The notes beneath the pieces were generated by a model. It had not been told where the DNA came from. It was given only the letters and a program-made list of their open reading frames with translations, and ran no database searches. Made by a program: the position numbers and the translations under genes. 50,575 bases of DNA from Dactylosporangium sp. (lineage in GTDB: Bacteria > Actinomycetota > Actinomycetes > Mycobacteriales > Micromonosporaceae). The stretch lies in assembly GCA_025965915.1 (NCBI GenBank), contig JAOPWA010000038.1, positions 1 to 50,575 on the forward strand, written 5' to 3'. Positions 41,307 through 50,219 of this stretch are shown piece by piece; within the stretch, counting starts at the first letter, position 1; each line of letters begins with the position of its first letter.

Positions 41307-41411
41307 CTCGGCCCCGATATTCCCGCCGCCGCCTTGCCGCTCAGCCAAGCCCGGCTGCTCGCCCGACACCTTCGCGGCGACACGGCGCGCTACAGCCCAT
41401 GGGCTCCGCCT
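41307..41411 (+). pseudogene. Relic of the Cas1 C-terminus (type I-C-like)
   Basis: LGPDIPAAALPLSQARLLARHLRGDTARYSPWAPP; QARLLARHLRGD...YPPF is the recognisable Cas1 I-C tail. Apparently frameshifted at the end, next to a TGATG stop/start overlap. Confidence 0.5.
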
Positions 41412-41412
41412 G

Positions 41413-41505
41413 ATGGCATACCTCATCACCTACGACGTGGACACGACCCGCCCGAGGTGAGCAACCCTTCGCCGCAGCGCCGAGATCTGCGGGCACGTCG
41501 GTGGA
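41413..41505 (+). pseudogene. Relic of the Cas2 N-terminus (type I-C-like)
   Basis: MAYLITYDVDTTRPR*ATLRRSAEICGHVGG; compare the family pattern M.VLVTYDV.TTTPEGRRRLRRVAKICE..G. In-frame stop after residue 15. Confidence 0.5.
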
Positions 41506-41570
41506 TGCCGGAAGGGAGCGACCTTGCGGCCTCACCGGAGGAAATCCCCGGACGCCAGCATCAGCGGTAG

Positions 41571-41607
41571 GTCCGCGACGCTCCGAGATGAGCGTGCTCG
41601 TTGAAAG
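41571..41607 (+). repeat. Orphan CRISPR-repeat-like hairpin (GTCCGCGACGCTCCGAGATGAGCGTGCTCGTTGAAAG)
   Basis: Internal dyad ACGCTC-cgagat-GAGCGT and 3' end GTTGAAAG; single copy, no array. Confidence 0.2.
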
Positions 41608-41746
41608 ACAGCAGGTTCAGGCCCGAGGAGCCCGCGAGGACGGCTGTGATGGACGCGTTCATCAGGTAATCCTTGCCAGGTTCGGGCTTCAGCCACACCG
41701 ACCACCACCCGCAGTGGCCGCGTGATTCAGTGTGCCCGGCGAGCTG

Positions 41747-42781
41747 TCAGCGGGTCACGTGCGAGAGCCCCGCTTCGAGGAAGGCGGCGACCGAGTCACC
41801 CGCCGTATCGAATCCTGCTCCCACCGTCGCGCCGGCCCGATACCGGTGGCTGATGCCCTCGGCGATCACCGCGAGCTTGTAGTAGGCCAGCCCCATGTAG
41901 AACTCCCAATGGTCGAGCCGGATCTCGCCCGCCGCCTCATAGAGTCCGGCCAGGGCCTCGACCGACGGGAGCCGTTTGCTGGTCCACGCTGCCGCCGTGC
42001 CGAGGACGAGGTTCAGGCCTGTGTGCCGGTAGGCGCACATCATCGCCACGTCGGCGACCGGATCCCCGATCGTGGACAGCTCCCAGTCGACGATCGCCCG
42101 CACGATGCCCGGGTTGTCGGTGGCGAGCAGCGTGTTGTCGATCCGGAAGTCACCGTGAACGATCGTCGAGTGTCGCTGCTGCCCCGGGACCGAGTCGGCG
42201 AGACGGCGCAACAGCCGCTCGGCCAGGTCGGAGTGCTCGGACTGTTGGGAGGAGACGATCTCCCACTGTCCCGACCAACGGCGCAGCTGCCGAGCTGCGT
42301 ACCCGCGCGGCCGGCCGAAGCTTTCCAGCCCGATGCTCCGGTGGTCGACCTGGTGGAGGACGGCGAGCGCCGACACCAGACCCGCGACGCACGCTTTGAC
42401 TGCCGCGTCGTCGACCCGCTCAAGCTCGGCCTGGGTGCGGATCGTCAGTCCCTCGACGTACTCGACGACGGTGAACGCCGCTCCGATGACGGACGGATCC
42501 TCGCACAGGGCAACGGTCCTGGCGACGGGTACGTCGGTTGCCTCCAGGGCCCTTGCCACCCGGAACTCTCGGGCCACGTCGTGGGCCGAGGGCGTCCGAC
42601 CACCGGTCGGCGGGCGCCGTACCACCCACCGGTGGTGGGCGTCGGCTACGGCGAACGTCAGGTTGGACCGGCCTCCGGCAATCAGTCGCGCCGACAGCTC
42701 GCCCTCGACGGGCACACCGCACGCGACGAGGAAGGCGCCGACCGCGGCCAGGTCGAGCCGCGCTGGCGGGGACTGGCTCAT
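41747..42781 (-). CDS. Phosphotransferase, APH/choline-kinase fold (ACAD10/11-associated kinase type)
   Basis: GGRSNLTFAVADAHHRWVVRRPP, IVHGDFRIDNTLLATDNPG, IVDWELSTIGDPVADVAMM. Confidence 0.92.
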   Translation of the reverse strand: MSQSPPARLDLAAVGAFLVACGVPVEGELSARLIAGGRSNLTFAVADAHHRWVVRRPPTGGRTPSAHDVAREFRVARALEATDVPVARTVALCEDPSVIGAAFTVVEYVEGLTIRTQAELERVDDAAVKACVAGLVSALAVLHQVDHRSIGLESFGRPRGYAARQLRRWSGQWEIVSSQQSEHSDLAERLLRRLADSVPGQQRHSTIVHGDFRIDNTLLATDNPGIVRAIVDWELSTIGDPVADVAMMCAYRHTGLNLVLGTAAAWTSKRLPSVEALAGLYEAAGEIRLDHWEFYMGLAYYKLAVIAEGISHRYRAGATVGAGFDTAGDSVAAFLEAGLSHVTR

Positions 42782-43965
42782 CGGCCCGACTCACCGATTG
42801 CCCGGACCGCACGCCGGGCGATGGACCATCGGTGTACCTCGGAGGGCCCGTCGTACACGCGGAAGGGCCGCAGCTCGCGGAGGATCCGGGCGACCGGCAG
42901 ATCAGCCGATACGCCGAGTCCACCGCATAGTTGTGCCGCCCGGTCGGCTACTCGGTAAAGGGCCTCGGCGGCGAAAACCTTCGCGATGGATGTGGACATG
43001 GATGCGTGGCCACCGGCGTCGAGCTCGCGGCAGGCCTCCATCAACAGGGCACGGGTCGCGGCCAGGTCGATCTCGTTGTCGGCAATCATCTGCTGGACCA
43101 TGCCGAGCTCGCTCAACCGCGTACCGAACCCCTCGCGGGCCGCTGTCGCGGCCACGGCGACCCCGTGGGCGCGCCGGGCCGCACCCAGCCAGCGCATCAC
43201 GTGGGTCATCCGTGCGGGCCCGAGCCGGACCTGCGCATGGCGGAACCCCTCGTCCACGTTGCCCAGCACCCCGTCATCCGGGACGAACAGGTTGTCGAAC
43301 GTGACCTCACAGTGGCCACCGAGCATCGACCGGTCCATCGTCGGAATGTGGCGCCCCACCTCGAGGCCGGGGGCGTCCACCGTGGACAGGAACATCGTGG
43401 CGCCACCCGGTGTGCCGGGCTCTCCGCTCGTACGGGCCATCACGATCATGAACGACGCGCCGTCCGCGCCGGTGATGAACGCCTTGCGTCCGCTGATCCG
43501 CCAGCCGCCGGACGCCCGCTCAGCCTGGGTCCGCAGCATCGTCGGGTCCGAACCTGCTCCCGGGTTGGGCTCGGTCATCGCGAACGCCGAACGGATCTCA
43601 CCGCGGGCCAACGGCGCGAGAAACTGCTGCCGCTGTTCGGGCGAAGCGACCTGCTCGAGCAGGTGGACGTTGCCCTCGTCCGGGGCCGCTGCGTTCACCG
43701 CGAGGGCCCCGAAGAGCGAGTAGCCGGCCTCCTCGAAGACTGCGGCACGGTGCGACAGGTTCAGTCCGTGCCCGCCGTACTCCACCGGGATGTGCGCGCC
43801 GAACACGCCGCGCTCCCGTGCCTGGGCCTGCAGGTCCTTCCGGAGCTCGTCCCCTCCCGCTGCCGCGATGTCGCCATCGAAGGCGTCGTCGAGCGGCAGC
43901 ACGACTTCCCGAACGAACTCCCGGGTGAGGTCGGTGAGCTGGAGTACGCCGTCGTCGGAGGTCAT
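42778..43965 (-). CDS. Acyl-CoA dehydrogenase, ACAD10/11 type
   Basis: FAMTEPNPGAGSDPTMLRTQAE, CGGLGVSADLPVARILRELRPFRVYDGPSEVHRWSIAR; ATGA overlap with the kinase gene. Confidence 0.93.
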   Translation of the reverse strand: MTSDDGVLQLTDLTREFVREVVLPLDDAFDGDIAAAGGDELRKDLQAQARERGVFGAHIPVEYGGHGLNLSHRAAVFEEAGYSLFGALAVNAAAPDEGNVHLLEQVASPEQRQQFLAPLARGEIRSAFAMTEPNPGAGSDPTMLRTQAERASGGWRISGRKAFITGADGASFMIVMARTSGEPGTPGGATMFLSTVDAPGLEVGRHIPTMDRSMLGGHCEVTFDNLFVPDDGVLGNVDEGFRHAQVRLGPARMTHVMRWLGAARRAHGVAVAATAAREGFGTRLSELGMVQQMIADNEIDLAATRALLMEACRELDAGGHASMSTSIAKVFAAEALYRVADRAAQLCGGLGVSADLPVARILRELRPFRVYDGPSEVHRWSIARRAVRAIGESGR

Positions 43966-43982
43966 CTCGCGCCTCGATATCT

Positions 43983-43996
43983 AGCGAGCGCTCGCT
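43983..43996. promoter_or_regulatory. Palindromic TetR-type operator AGCGAGCGCTCGCT
   Basis: Perfect 14-bp palindrome 18 nt upstream of the ACAD start, adjacent to a TetR gene. Confidence 0.5.
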
Positions 43997-44043
43997 CGGT
44001 GGCGTGGGCAGGCATGCGGGTCCCTGGTCTCGGATGGGTAGGG

Positions 44044-44646
44044 TCAGTGGATGCCGACGATTGCCTCGGCAATGGTCAAGTAGCGCTCGAGCAAAGTTTC
44101 CACGGAGAGCTGGCCGTCCGCGCGGTACCACGACGCGACACCGACACACAGCGAGGCGATCGCCCGGCTGGCGTCGGCCGGGTACGGCGTCGTGAACTCC
44201 CCTGATTCGACGCCGGCCAGGATGATCTTGTCGAGCATCCGCTGCTGCTCGTCGCGTCGGGCAACGTACTTCGCCCGATTGTCCGGCTCCAGACTACGCA
44301 GCTCGCTGGTCGACACGATCGCACCTTGCTTGCGGAACATGTGGAAGCGAAGGAGCGACTCCACAAGGGCGTCGAACTGCGCCCGAGGGGTGACCGCGGC
44401 ACCTGCGACCGCCTGTCGACTGCGGTCGATCAGCTCATCGATGACCAACATCATCAGGTCGACCAGGATGTCCTGCTTGGACCGGTAGTGGTGATAGATG
44501 CCGGGGACTGACAGGCCGGTGCGCTCGGCGAGCTCGCGCGTGGTCGTGCCGTGGTAGCCGCGCTCGGCGAAGGCCTGGAGAGCCGCACTCAGAATCCGGG
44601 GCAGGCCCTGGTCGTGGTAAATCCGCCAGTCCTCGGCTCCGTTCAT
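44044..44646 (-). CDS. TetR-family transcriptional regulator
   Basis: LPRILSAALQAFAERGYHGTTTRELAERTGLSVPGIYHHYRSKQDILVDLM. ORF opens at 44712; ATG 44646 preferred. Confidence 0.92.
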   Translation of the reverse strand: MNGAEDWRIYHDQGLPRILSAALQAFAERGYHGTTTRELAERTGLSVPGIYHHYRSKQDILVDLMMLVIDELIDRSRQAVAGAAVTPRAQFDALVESLLRFHMFRKQGAIVSTSELRSLEPDNRAKYVARRDEQQRMLDKIILAGVESGEFTTPYPADASRAIASLCVGVASWYRADGQLSVETLLERYLTIAEAIVGIH

Positions 44647-44715
44647 GGACCGTGTTCCTGTCTCGAGAGGGTCAGTGCTCGGCTCGCCACGCAGTGCCGA
44701 CGGACTATCCATACC

Positions 44716-46698
44716 TCACACACCTCGCGCGCGGGCGTACTCGACGAGCCACTGCAGTGCATCAGGATCGTCGACCGCGCCGGCGCTACTCACCCGCTCG
44801 GGGTCGGCTCCCTGCAGGATCCGCTTGACGGGAACCTCCAGTTTCTTCCCGGTCCTGGTGTGGGGCAGGCTGGGGGCGACCACGAACTCGTCGGGGACGT
44901 GTCGCGCCGAGGCCCGGCGTGCGATCTCGCTGCGGAGCAGCTCGACGGTCTGGTCGGAGGCGTCGATTCCCGGCGCGAGCACCACGAACATGGGCATCCA
45001 GTATCCACCGTCGGGCTGCTCGACACCCACCACGAGTGAGTCCTCCACTTCGGTCAGCGACTCCACAGCCTGGTAGATCTCGGCGCTGCCGAGGCGAACC
45101 CCGTTGCGGTTCAAGGTCGAGTCCGAACGCCCGTGAATCACGACGGTTCCTCGCTCAGTGATCGTGATCGAGTCGCCCTGGCGCCACACCCCGGGGAACA
45201 TCGAGAAGTAGGCGTCGTGGTAGGCGTGCCCGTCGGGGTCATCCCAGAAGGAGAGCGGCATCGAGGGCATCGGCTCGGTGATGACCATCTCGCCCGCGAC
45301 ACCCGGGGGAACCCGGTGCCCGGACTCGTCCCAGGCCTCGATCGCCACCCCCAGGGCCGGTGCGCAGATCTCTCCGTCATAGACGGGCGTGGTGGGAGCG
45401 CTGCCGACAAATACGCCGACCACGTCCGTGCCGCCGCTCATCGACCCCACCTGCACATCGGGCGAGACGTGCTGACGGACCCAGGCGTTGCAGGCTGCGG
45501 GCAAGACGGATCCGGTGACCCCGATCAGCTGCAGCCTGCTCAGGTCGAGGTCGCGACCCGGCTCCAACCCGGCGCGTGCGGACGCCTGCAGGTAGCCCGG
45601 GCTGGTCCCGAACACGGTCACCCCGAGGTCGGCGACGAGTCGCCACAGCGCGTCGGTCGTCGGACTGGTCGGATTGCCGTCATACAGCACGATGGTGGAG
45701 CCGTGCAGCAGCCCGCACACCTGGGCGTTCCACATCATCCAGTTCGGCGAGGTGTACCAGAAGAAGACGTCGTTCTCGTCGAGGTCCATGTGAAACCCCG
45801 GCGAGACCAGCTGCTCCATCAAAGCGCCGCCGTGGCCGTGGACGATGCCCTTCGGGTGTCCGGTGGTGCCCGAGGTGAACAGCACCCAGAGCGGATGATC
45901 GAACGGAACAGGACGCATGTCGCGGCCGCCCTCATCCGCGACGGCCTCTTCCCATGTCGAGACCACGTCGTGGTCGGCGTCGATCGACAGTCCGGCCGTG
46001 CGCACTGCGATGGTGTGCACGAGTCCGGGCAACAGACCCCGCAGCTCTTCCACCGCGTCCCGCCGATCGCGCGTCTCACCCTTGAACACATAGCCGCCAC
46101 CGGCGAAGAGCACGGTGGGACGAAGCTGGGCCAACCGGTCGGCCGCGGCTCGCGGCCCATAGTCGAGGGCAGTCTGTGACCAGGTGGCGCCGACGGCGGC
46201 AGAGGCGACGAAAGCAACCACGCCCTCGATGCAGTTGGGGAGGTATCCCACAACACGATCGCCGGGACCCACACCGAGGGCCCGCAGTCGGGCGGTGACC
46301 GAGGCGACCTGCGACCGGAGTTCCGCGAAGCTGACCGACTCCCGGTGGCCGTCCTCGCGGATCAGGATGACCGCGTCCCGGCCGTCGTCCCCGCGCCGCA
46401 GCATGTGATGCGCGAAGTTCAGCGTGGCGCCGGGAAACCAGTGTGTGCCAGGCATCGTACGGTCGGGCAGGGCCTCCTCCGCCGTGTCCGCGAAGTCCAC
46501 CTCGTAGTAGTCGGCGACCGCCTGCCAGAAGTCACCCGGGTGCCGCGCAGACCAGGCCTGCAGTTCGGCGTAGTCCGCCGGGTCGGCGAGCTTGGTGACA
46601 CCTCGCTCCCCCAGCCAGCGGGCGAACCGGACGACGCGTGCGCCAGTCAGCTGCCGCTGGGAGGGAATCCACTGCGGCTCGGCGACACTCACGGGCAC
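44716..46698 (-). CDS. aacS: Acetoacetyl-CoA synthetase
   Basis: LNFAHHMLRRGDDGRDAVILIREDGHRESVSFAELRSQVA, VLFTSGTTGHPKGIVHGHGGALMEQ, MMWNAQVCGLLHGSTIVLYDGNPTSP, SDSTLNRNGVRLGSAEIYQAVE. Confidence 0.93.
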   Translation of the reverse strand: MPVSVAEPQWIPSQRQLTGARVVRFARWLGERGVTKLADPADYAELQAWSARHPGDFWQAVADYYEVDFADTAEEALPDRTMPGTHWFPGATLNFAHHMLRRGDDGRDAVILIREDGHRESVSFAELRSQVASVTARLRALGVGPGDRVVGYLPNCIEGVVAFVASAAVGATWSQTALDYGPRAAADRLAQLRPTVLFAGGGYVFKGETRDRRDAVEELRGLLPGLVHTIAVRTAGLSIDADHDVVSTWEEAVADEGGRDMRPVPFDHPLWVLFTSGTTGHPKGIVHGHGGALMEQLVSPGFHMDLDENDVFFWYTSPNWMMWNAQVCGLLHGSTIVLYDGNPTSPTTDALWRLVADLGVTVFGTSPGYLQASARAGLEPGRDLDLSRLQLIGVTGSVLPAACNAWVRQHVSPDVQVGSMSGGTDVVGVFVGSAPTTPVYDGEICAPALGVAIEAWDESGHRVPPGVAGEMVITEPMPSMPLSFWDDPDGHAYHDAYFSMFPGVWRQGDSITITERGTVVIHGRSDSTLNRNGVRLGSAEIYQAVESLTEVEDSLVVGVEQPDGGYWMPMFVVLAPGIDASDQTVELLRSEIARRASARHVPDEFVVAPSLPHTRTGKKLEVPVKRILQGADPERVSSAGAVDDPDALQWLVEYARARGV

Positions 46699-46762
46699 CT
46701 CCTCTCGAACGGACGGACGAGCTGTACGGACATGACCAGGCGATCCGGCCTGATGGCTCGCC

Positions 46763-47965
46763 TCAACGGCGGTTGGGTCGGAAAGAGCCGCGCGTAATCA
46801 CCACATCGATCGAGACCGCCAGGATCAGCACGGCTCCGGTAGCGAAGTTCTGCACCTCGGTCGAGAGCCCAAGCAGCTGTACGCCGTTGTTGATCGACCC
46901 AATCACCAGAGCACCCAGAAGCGCGGCCCAGATACTGCCACGGCCGCCGAAGAGGCTGGTACCGCCGACCACCGCCGCGGCGATGGCGTTGAGCATCAAG
47001 GGTCCGGAGCCGGAGGAGTTCGAGACCCCGAGCAGGCGGGAGGCGTCGACGATGCCTGCCACCGCGGCGCACAGTCCGAGGACGAGGAAGGAGTAGGTGA
47101 CCATCCGCGCCACTGGGATACCGGCCCGCTGGGCGGCCTCACGGTTGCCGCCGACGGCGTACAGATGCGCGCCGTACCGGGTCTGCCTGGTGGCGTACGA
47201 GCCTGCCAGAAGCATCGCGGTCAGGATCAACACCGGGAGAGGCAGACCCTGACCGTGGCTGAGCACCGCGACGACCCCGAAGATCACGACCGCGGCGATG
47301 GCTGACGGCACCAGCACCGCAGTCGTCAGATGGCTGCCCGAACCGTGACGCACCCGCTGGTGGCGCAGTCGCGACCAGCAATAGGCCACCCAGCCCAGGA
47401 AGGCGATCGCGAAACTGGCACCGGTCGGGACGTGGGTGCTGGCGATCTTCGCGAACGACGTCCCACCCACACTCACCGTGAAGGTGTTCGGCAGGACCAC
47501 CAGCAGCAGCCCTTGGAGGATCACCATCCCGCCCAAGGTCACGATCAGGGACGGGACGCCGAAGATGATGATCTGCGCCTCGACAAGGACCACGACCAGA
47601 CCCACAAGGATGCCGAGCGCCAAGCCGGCGGCGAGCGGCCACCCGTGGTTGACCGACAGGTTGGCGGCGACCGTCGCGCACACCCCACTGAGAGCCGCCG
47701 ACGAGAGGTCGATCTCACCCACCAACAGGACGAACACGACACCGAGCGCCAGAATCGCGGTCGTCACGATCTGGAGTGTCAGGTTCGTGATGTTGTTGAA
47801 GCTCAGGTAGGCGGTGTTCTGGCTGTAGAAGATCGCCCAGATGACCACCAGGGTGATCAGCACCGGGATGCTGCGGTAGGTCCCGGCAAGGCTCTCGGTG
47901 ATCCGGGACGATAGCGGCGTGGCGTGATCGCGAGCCGGCGTGATACCCGTAGCAGTAGCGGTCAT
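46763..47965 (-). CDS. Sugar-type ABC transporter permease (XylH/RbsC family)
   Basis: LALGVVFVLLVGEIDLSSAALSGVCATVAA, LYAVGGNREAAQRAGIPVARM, VVGGTSLFGGRGSIWAALLGAL. Confidence 0.93.
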   Translation of the reverse strand: MTATATGITPARDHATPLSSRITESLAGTYRSIPVLITLVVIWAIFYSQNTAYLSFNNITNLTLQIVTTAILALGVVFVLLVGEIDLSSAALSGVCATVAANLSVNHGWPLAAGLALGILVGLVVVLVEAQIIIFGVPSLIVTLGGMVILQGLLLVVLPNTFTVSVGGTSFAKIASTHVPTGASFAIAFLGWVAYCWSRLRHQRVRHGSGSHLTTAVLVPSAIAAVVIFGVVAVLSHGQGLPLPVLILTAMLLAGSYATRQTRYGAHLYAVGGNREAAQRAGIPVARMVTYSFLVLGLCAAVAGIVDASRLLGVSNSSGSGPLMLNAIAAAVVGGTSLFGGRGSIWAALLGALVIGSINNGVQLLGLSTEVQNFATGAVLILAVSIDVVITRGSFRPNRR

Positions 47966-48025
47966 GACGTCCTCCGGCATTGTTCTCGGCGTTCGGCGGG
48001 GTCGAGCCGGCCGTGCCCGTGCGCC

Positions 48026-48832
48026 TCAGCCATGGATAGCCTCATGGGCTCCGGTCATGGCCGCTACCAACTCACTCGAGGTGTAGCTGCCCCGGGTGAA
48101 CTCCGCCACCTTCGTCCCGAGGCGCATCACCACGACCCGGTCGGCCACCTCCTGGACGTCCTTGAGATCGTGCGAGATGACCAGGACACCCCGGTTCTGT
48201 TCGCGCAGGCGCCCGATCAGCTCCAGCACCTCCGCGCGTTGCGAGACACCCAGCGCCGCGGTGGGCTCGTCGAGGAGCACGAGTCGCGGATCGGAGATCA
48301 GTGCCCTACAGATGGCGATGCCCTGCCGCTGTCCGCCGGAAAGGCCGCCGACCGGTGTGCTCAGCGAGCGGATCTTGACCGAAAGACCGTCCAGGACGCG
48401 TCGCGCCTCGACCTCCATCCGGTGCCGGTTGAGCGGCCGCCCTCGCCACCTCCCCCCAGCGATCTCCTGGCCCAGGAACAGGTTGCGCACGGCGTCAAGG
48501 TTGTCGCAAAGCGACAGGTCCTGGTAGACGGTGTGGATCCCGAGCGCCGCGGCGTGACGGGGACTGTCCAGCCGGACGCTTCCACCGCGCATCCACATCT
48601 CGCCGGTGTCGGGATGCTCCACCCCCGAGATGACCTTGACCAGGGTGGACTTGCCGGCGCCGTTGTCGCCGACGAGGGCGACGACCTCCCCTTGCTCGAG
48701 GCTCAGGTCCACCTCGTGAAGAGCGCGGACACCACCGAAGTACTTCGATACCTGACGCAGCTCGAGCAGGGCTCCACCGCGGTCTGCCCGGGTCGGGTCC
48801 GGCGCAACCGTGTTGCCTGGGTTATCCGACAT
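48026..48832 (-). CDS. Sugar-type ABC transporter ATPase, single-domain
   Basis: VALVGDNGAGKSTLVKVISGVEHPDTGEM, LSGGQRQGIAICRALISDPRLVLLDEPTAALG. Confidence 0.93.
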   Translation of the reverse strand: MSDNPGNTVAPDPTRADRGGALLELRQVSKYFGGVRALHEVDLSLEQGEVVALVGDNGAGKSTLVKVISGVEHPDTGEMWMRGGSVRLDSPRHAAALGIHTVYQDLSLCDNLDAVRNLFLGQEIAGGRWRGRPLNRHRMEVEARRVLDGLSVKIRSLSTPVGGLSGGQRQGIAICRALISDPRLVLLDEPTAALGVSQRAEVLELIGRLREQNRGVLVISHDLKDVQEVADRVVVMRLGTKVAEFTRGSYTSSELVAAMTGAHEAIHG

Positions 48833-48859
48833 CGCTCCTCTTCCGATGGTGGTGGGATG

Positions 48860-48877
48860 GGCCGTCGGGGGACGGCC
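48860..48877 (-). terminator. Short stem-loop between SBP and ATPase genes
   Basis: GGCCGTC-gggg-GACGGCC. Confidence 0.4.
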
Positions 48878-48900
48878 GCCCCCTCGTCTGGCCGACCGGT

Positions 48901-50037
48901 TCAGCCGACCTTGCTCTTGCACGTCGGCGTCGACACCGCCGGGCCGGTGCAGATCTCCTTCCAGGTGAAGATGCCCAAGTCGACCGCCTTCTGGACGATC
49001 GTGCCCGGGTCCACTCCCTTCTGGAGGTGGATGAGGGTCGACGGGAGGTTCGCCGTCGGGATCTGCCCGCCGCCGTTGTCCACGCTGTCCTTCACCAGAT
49101 CGGCCGGGGGCTGCTTACCCTGGAGTGCGGCGAGGGTGATCTTCGCGGCCGCCTCGGCCTCGACCGAGAACGCCTTCAGAACGTCGTCCTGCTGGTCGCC
49201 GGTCAACATGTACTGCAGCCCGGTGAGCTCCGGGTTCTGCCCGCCGTAGACCGGGATGTGGAGGTTCTTGGCCTTGAGCGCGGCGATGGTGCCGCCGGTG
49301 ATGCCGTCATAGAACCCGAGGAATGCGCCGACCTTGTTCTGCGTCTTGGTCAGGCACTGGTCCGTCGCGGCCTGAGCGTTGTTAGGTGCCCAGTCCTTGA
49401 CGTAGTCCTCGCACACGACGTCGATGGAGCCGTTCTTGATCAGGGGATCGAGGACCTGGTTCTGACCGGCGAGCATCTGCGTGGTGTACACGTCACCCTT
49501 GTTGCCGTAGAGGCGAGCGACCTTGACCGGTGCCGACCCGAGGGCTCCGTCCTTGATCTGCTGGGCGAAGTACGTGCCCTGCTCCACGCCGACTGCCTTC
49601 GGGTCGAAGATCACCTGCGCGTACATGGGACCCTTGAGTGGCGGGTTCTCGTAGCCGATCACCGGTACCTTCGCCTGCTTCGCAGCCTGGAGCAGGCCCG
49701 CACTGGTGTTGGGGTCAGCAGCAACCACGACCAGCGCCTTGGCCCCCGCTGCGATCGCGGAGTTGGCCTGGGACAGTTGTGTATCGGAGTTGCCGCCACC
49801 GTTGACGAACTTGACTTCGATGTTCGGATCGAGCTTCTCCAGCGCCGCCTTGAAGTCGGGACCGTCCTGCTGGATGTAGCGCGTGGGTGTGGTGTTCGGG
49901 GCCATGAAGTACACGAGCGTCTTCGACGAGTTGCTCGACGAGTTTCCGTTCCCACAGCCCGAAACGGCCAAGGTCAGCCCGCAGAGGATCGCAACCACGC
50001 CCACTCGAGACTTCGACCAGGTACTGCTGAGTTGCAT
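48901..50037 (-). CDS. Sugar-type ABC transporter substrate-binding lipoprotein (Peripla_BP_4, XylF-like)
   Basis: MQLSSTWSKSRVGVVAILCGLTLAVSGCGNG lipobox; AIAAGAKALVVVAADPNTSAGLLQAAKQAKVPVIGYENPP, VYGGQNPELTGLQYMLTGDQQDDVLKAFSVEAE. ORF opens at 50184; ATG 50037 starts the signal peptide. Confidence 0.92.
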   Translation of the reverse strand: MQLSSTWSKSRVGVVAILCGLTLAVSGCGNGNSSSNSSKTLVYFMAPNTTPTRYIQQDGPDFKAALEKLDPNIEVKFVNGGGNSDTQLSQANSAIAAGAKALVVVAADPNTSAGLLQAAKQAKVPVIGYENPPLKGPMYAQVIFDPKAVGVEQGTYFAQQIKDGALGSAPVKVARLYGNKGDVYTTQMLAGQNQVLDPLIKNGSIDVVCEDYVKDWAPNNAQAATDQCLTKTQNKVGAFLGFYDGITGGTIAALKAKNLHIPVYGGQNPELTGLQYMLTGDQQDDVLKAFSVEAEAAAKITLAALQGKQPPADLVKDSVDNGGGQIPTANLPSTLIHLQKGVDPGTIVQKAVDLGIFTWKEICTGPAVSTPTCKSKVG

Positions 50038-50219
50038 GAACTTCTCCTTCTCCGACGCACCCGGGCCGGGCGGCACGGATGGTGACCTAGCACTGACCTT
50101 CCAGCAACTCGTCGTGATTTCCGGGACGCCGCCCCTCTCGCCGGAGTGGACCGCCAACCGGATGGTGCACTTGTCAGAACCCACCCGAACGGGCCCGTGT
50201 CACGCGCTGACCGCGTGAA

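Noticed and set aside
41571-41760. CRISPR array
   Set aside because: Only a single repeat-like unit; no second copy or regular spacing, so no array is claimed.
42931-44205. 424-aa plus-strand ORF
   Set aside because: Antisense to the ACAD gene; no domain motifs.
49027-50085. 352-aa plus-strand ORF
   Set aside because: Antisense to the sugar SBP, which has a clear lipobox.
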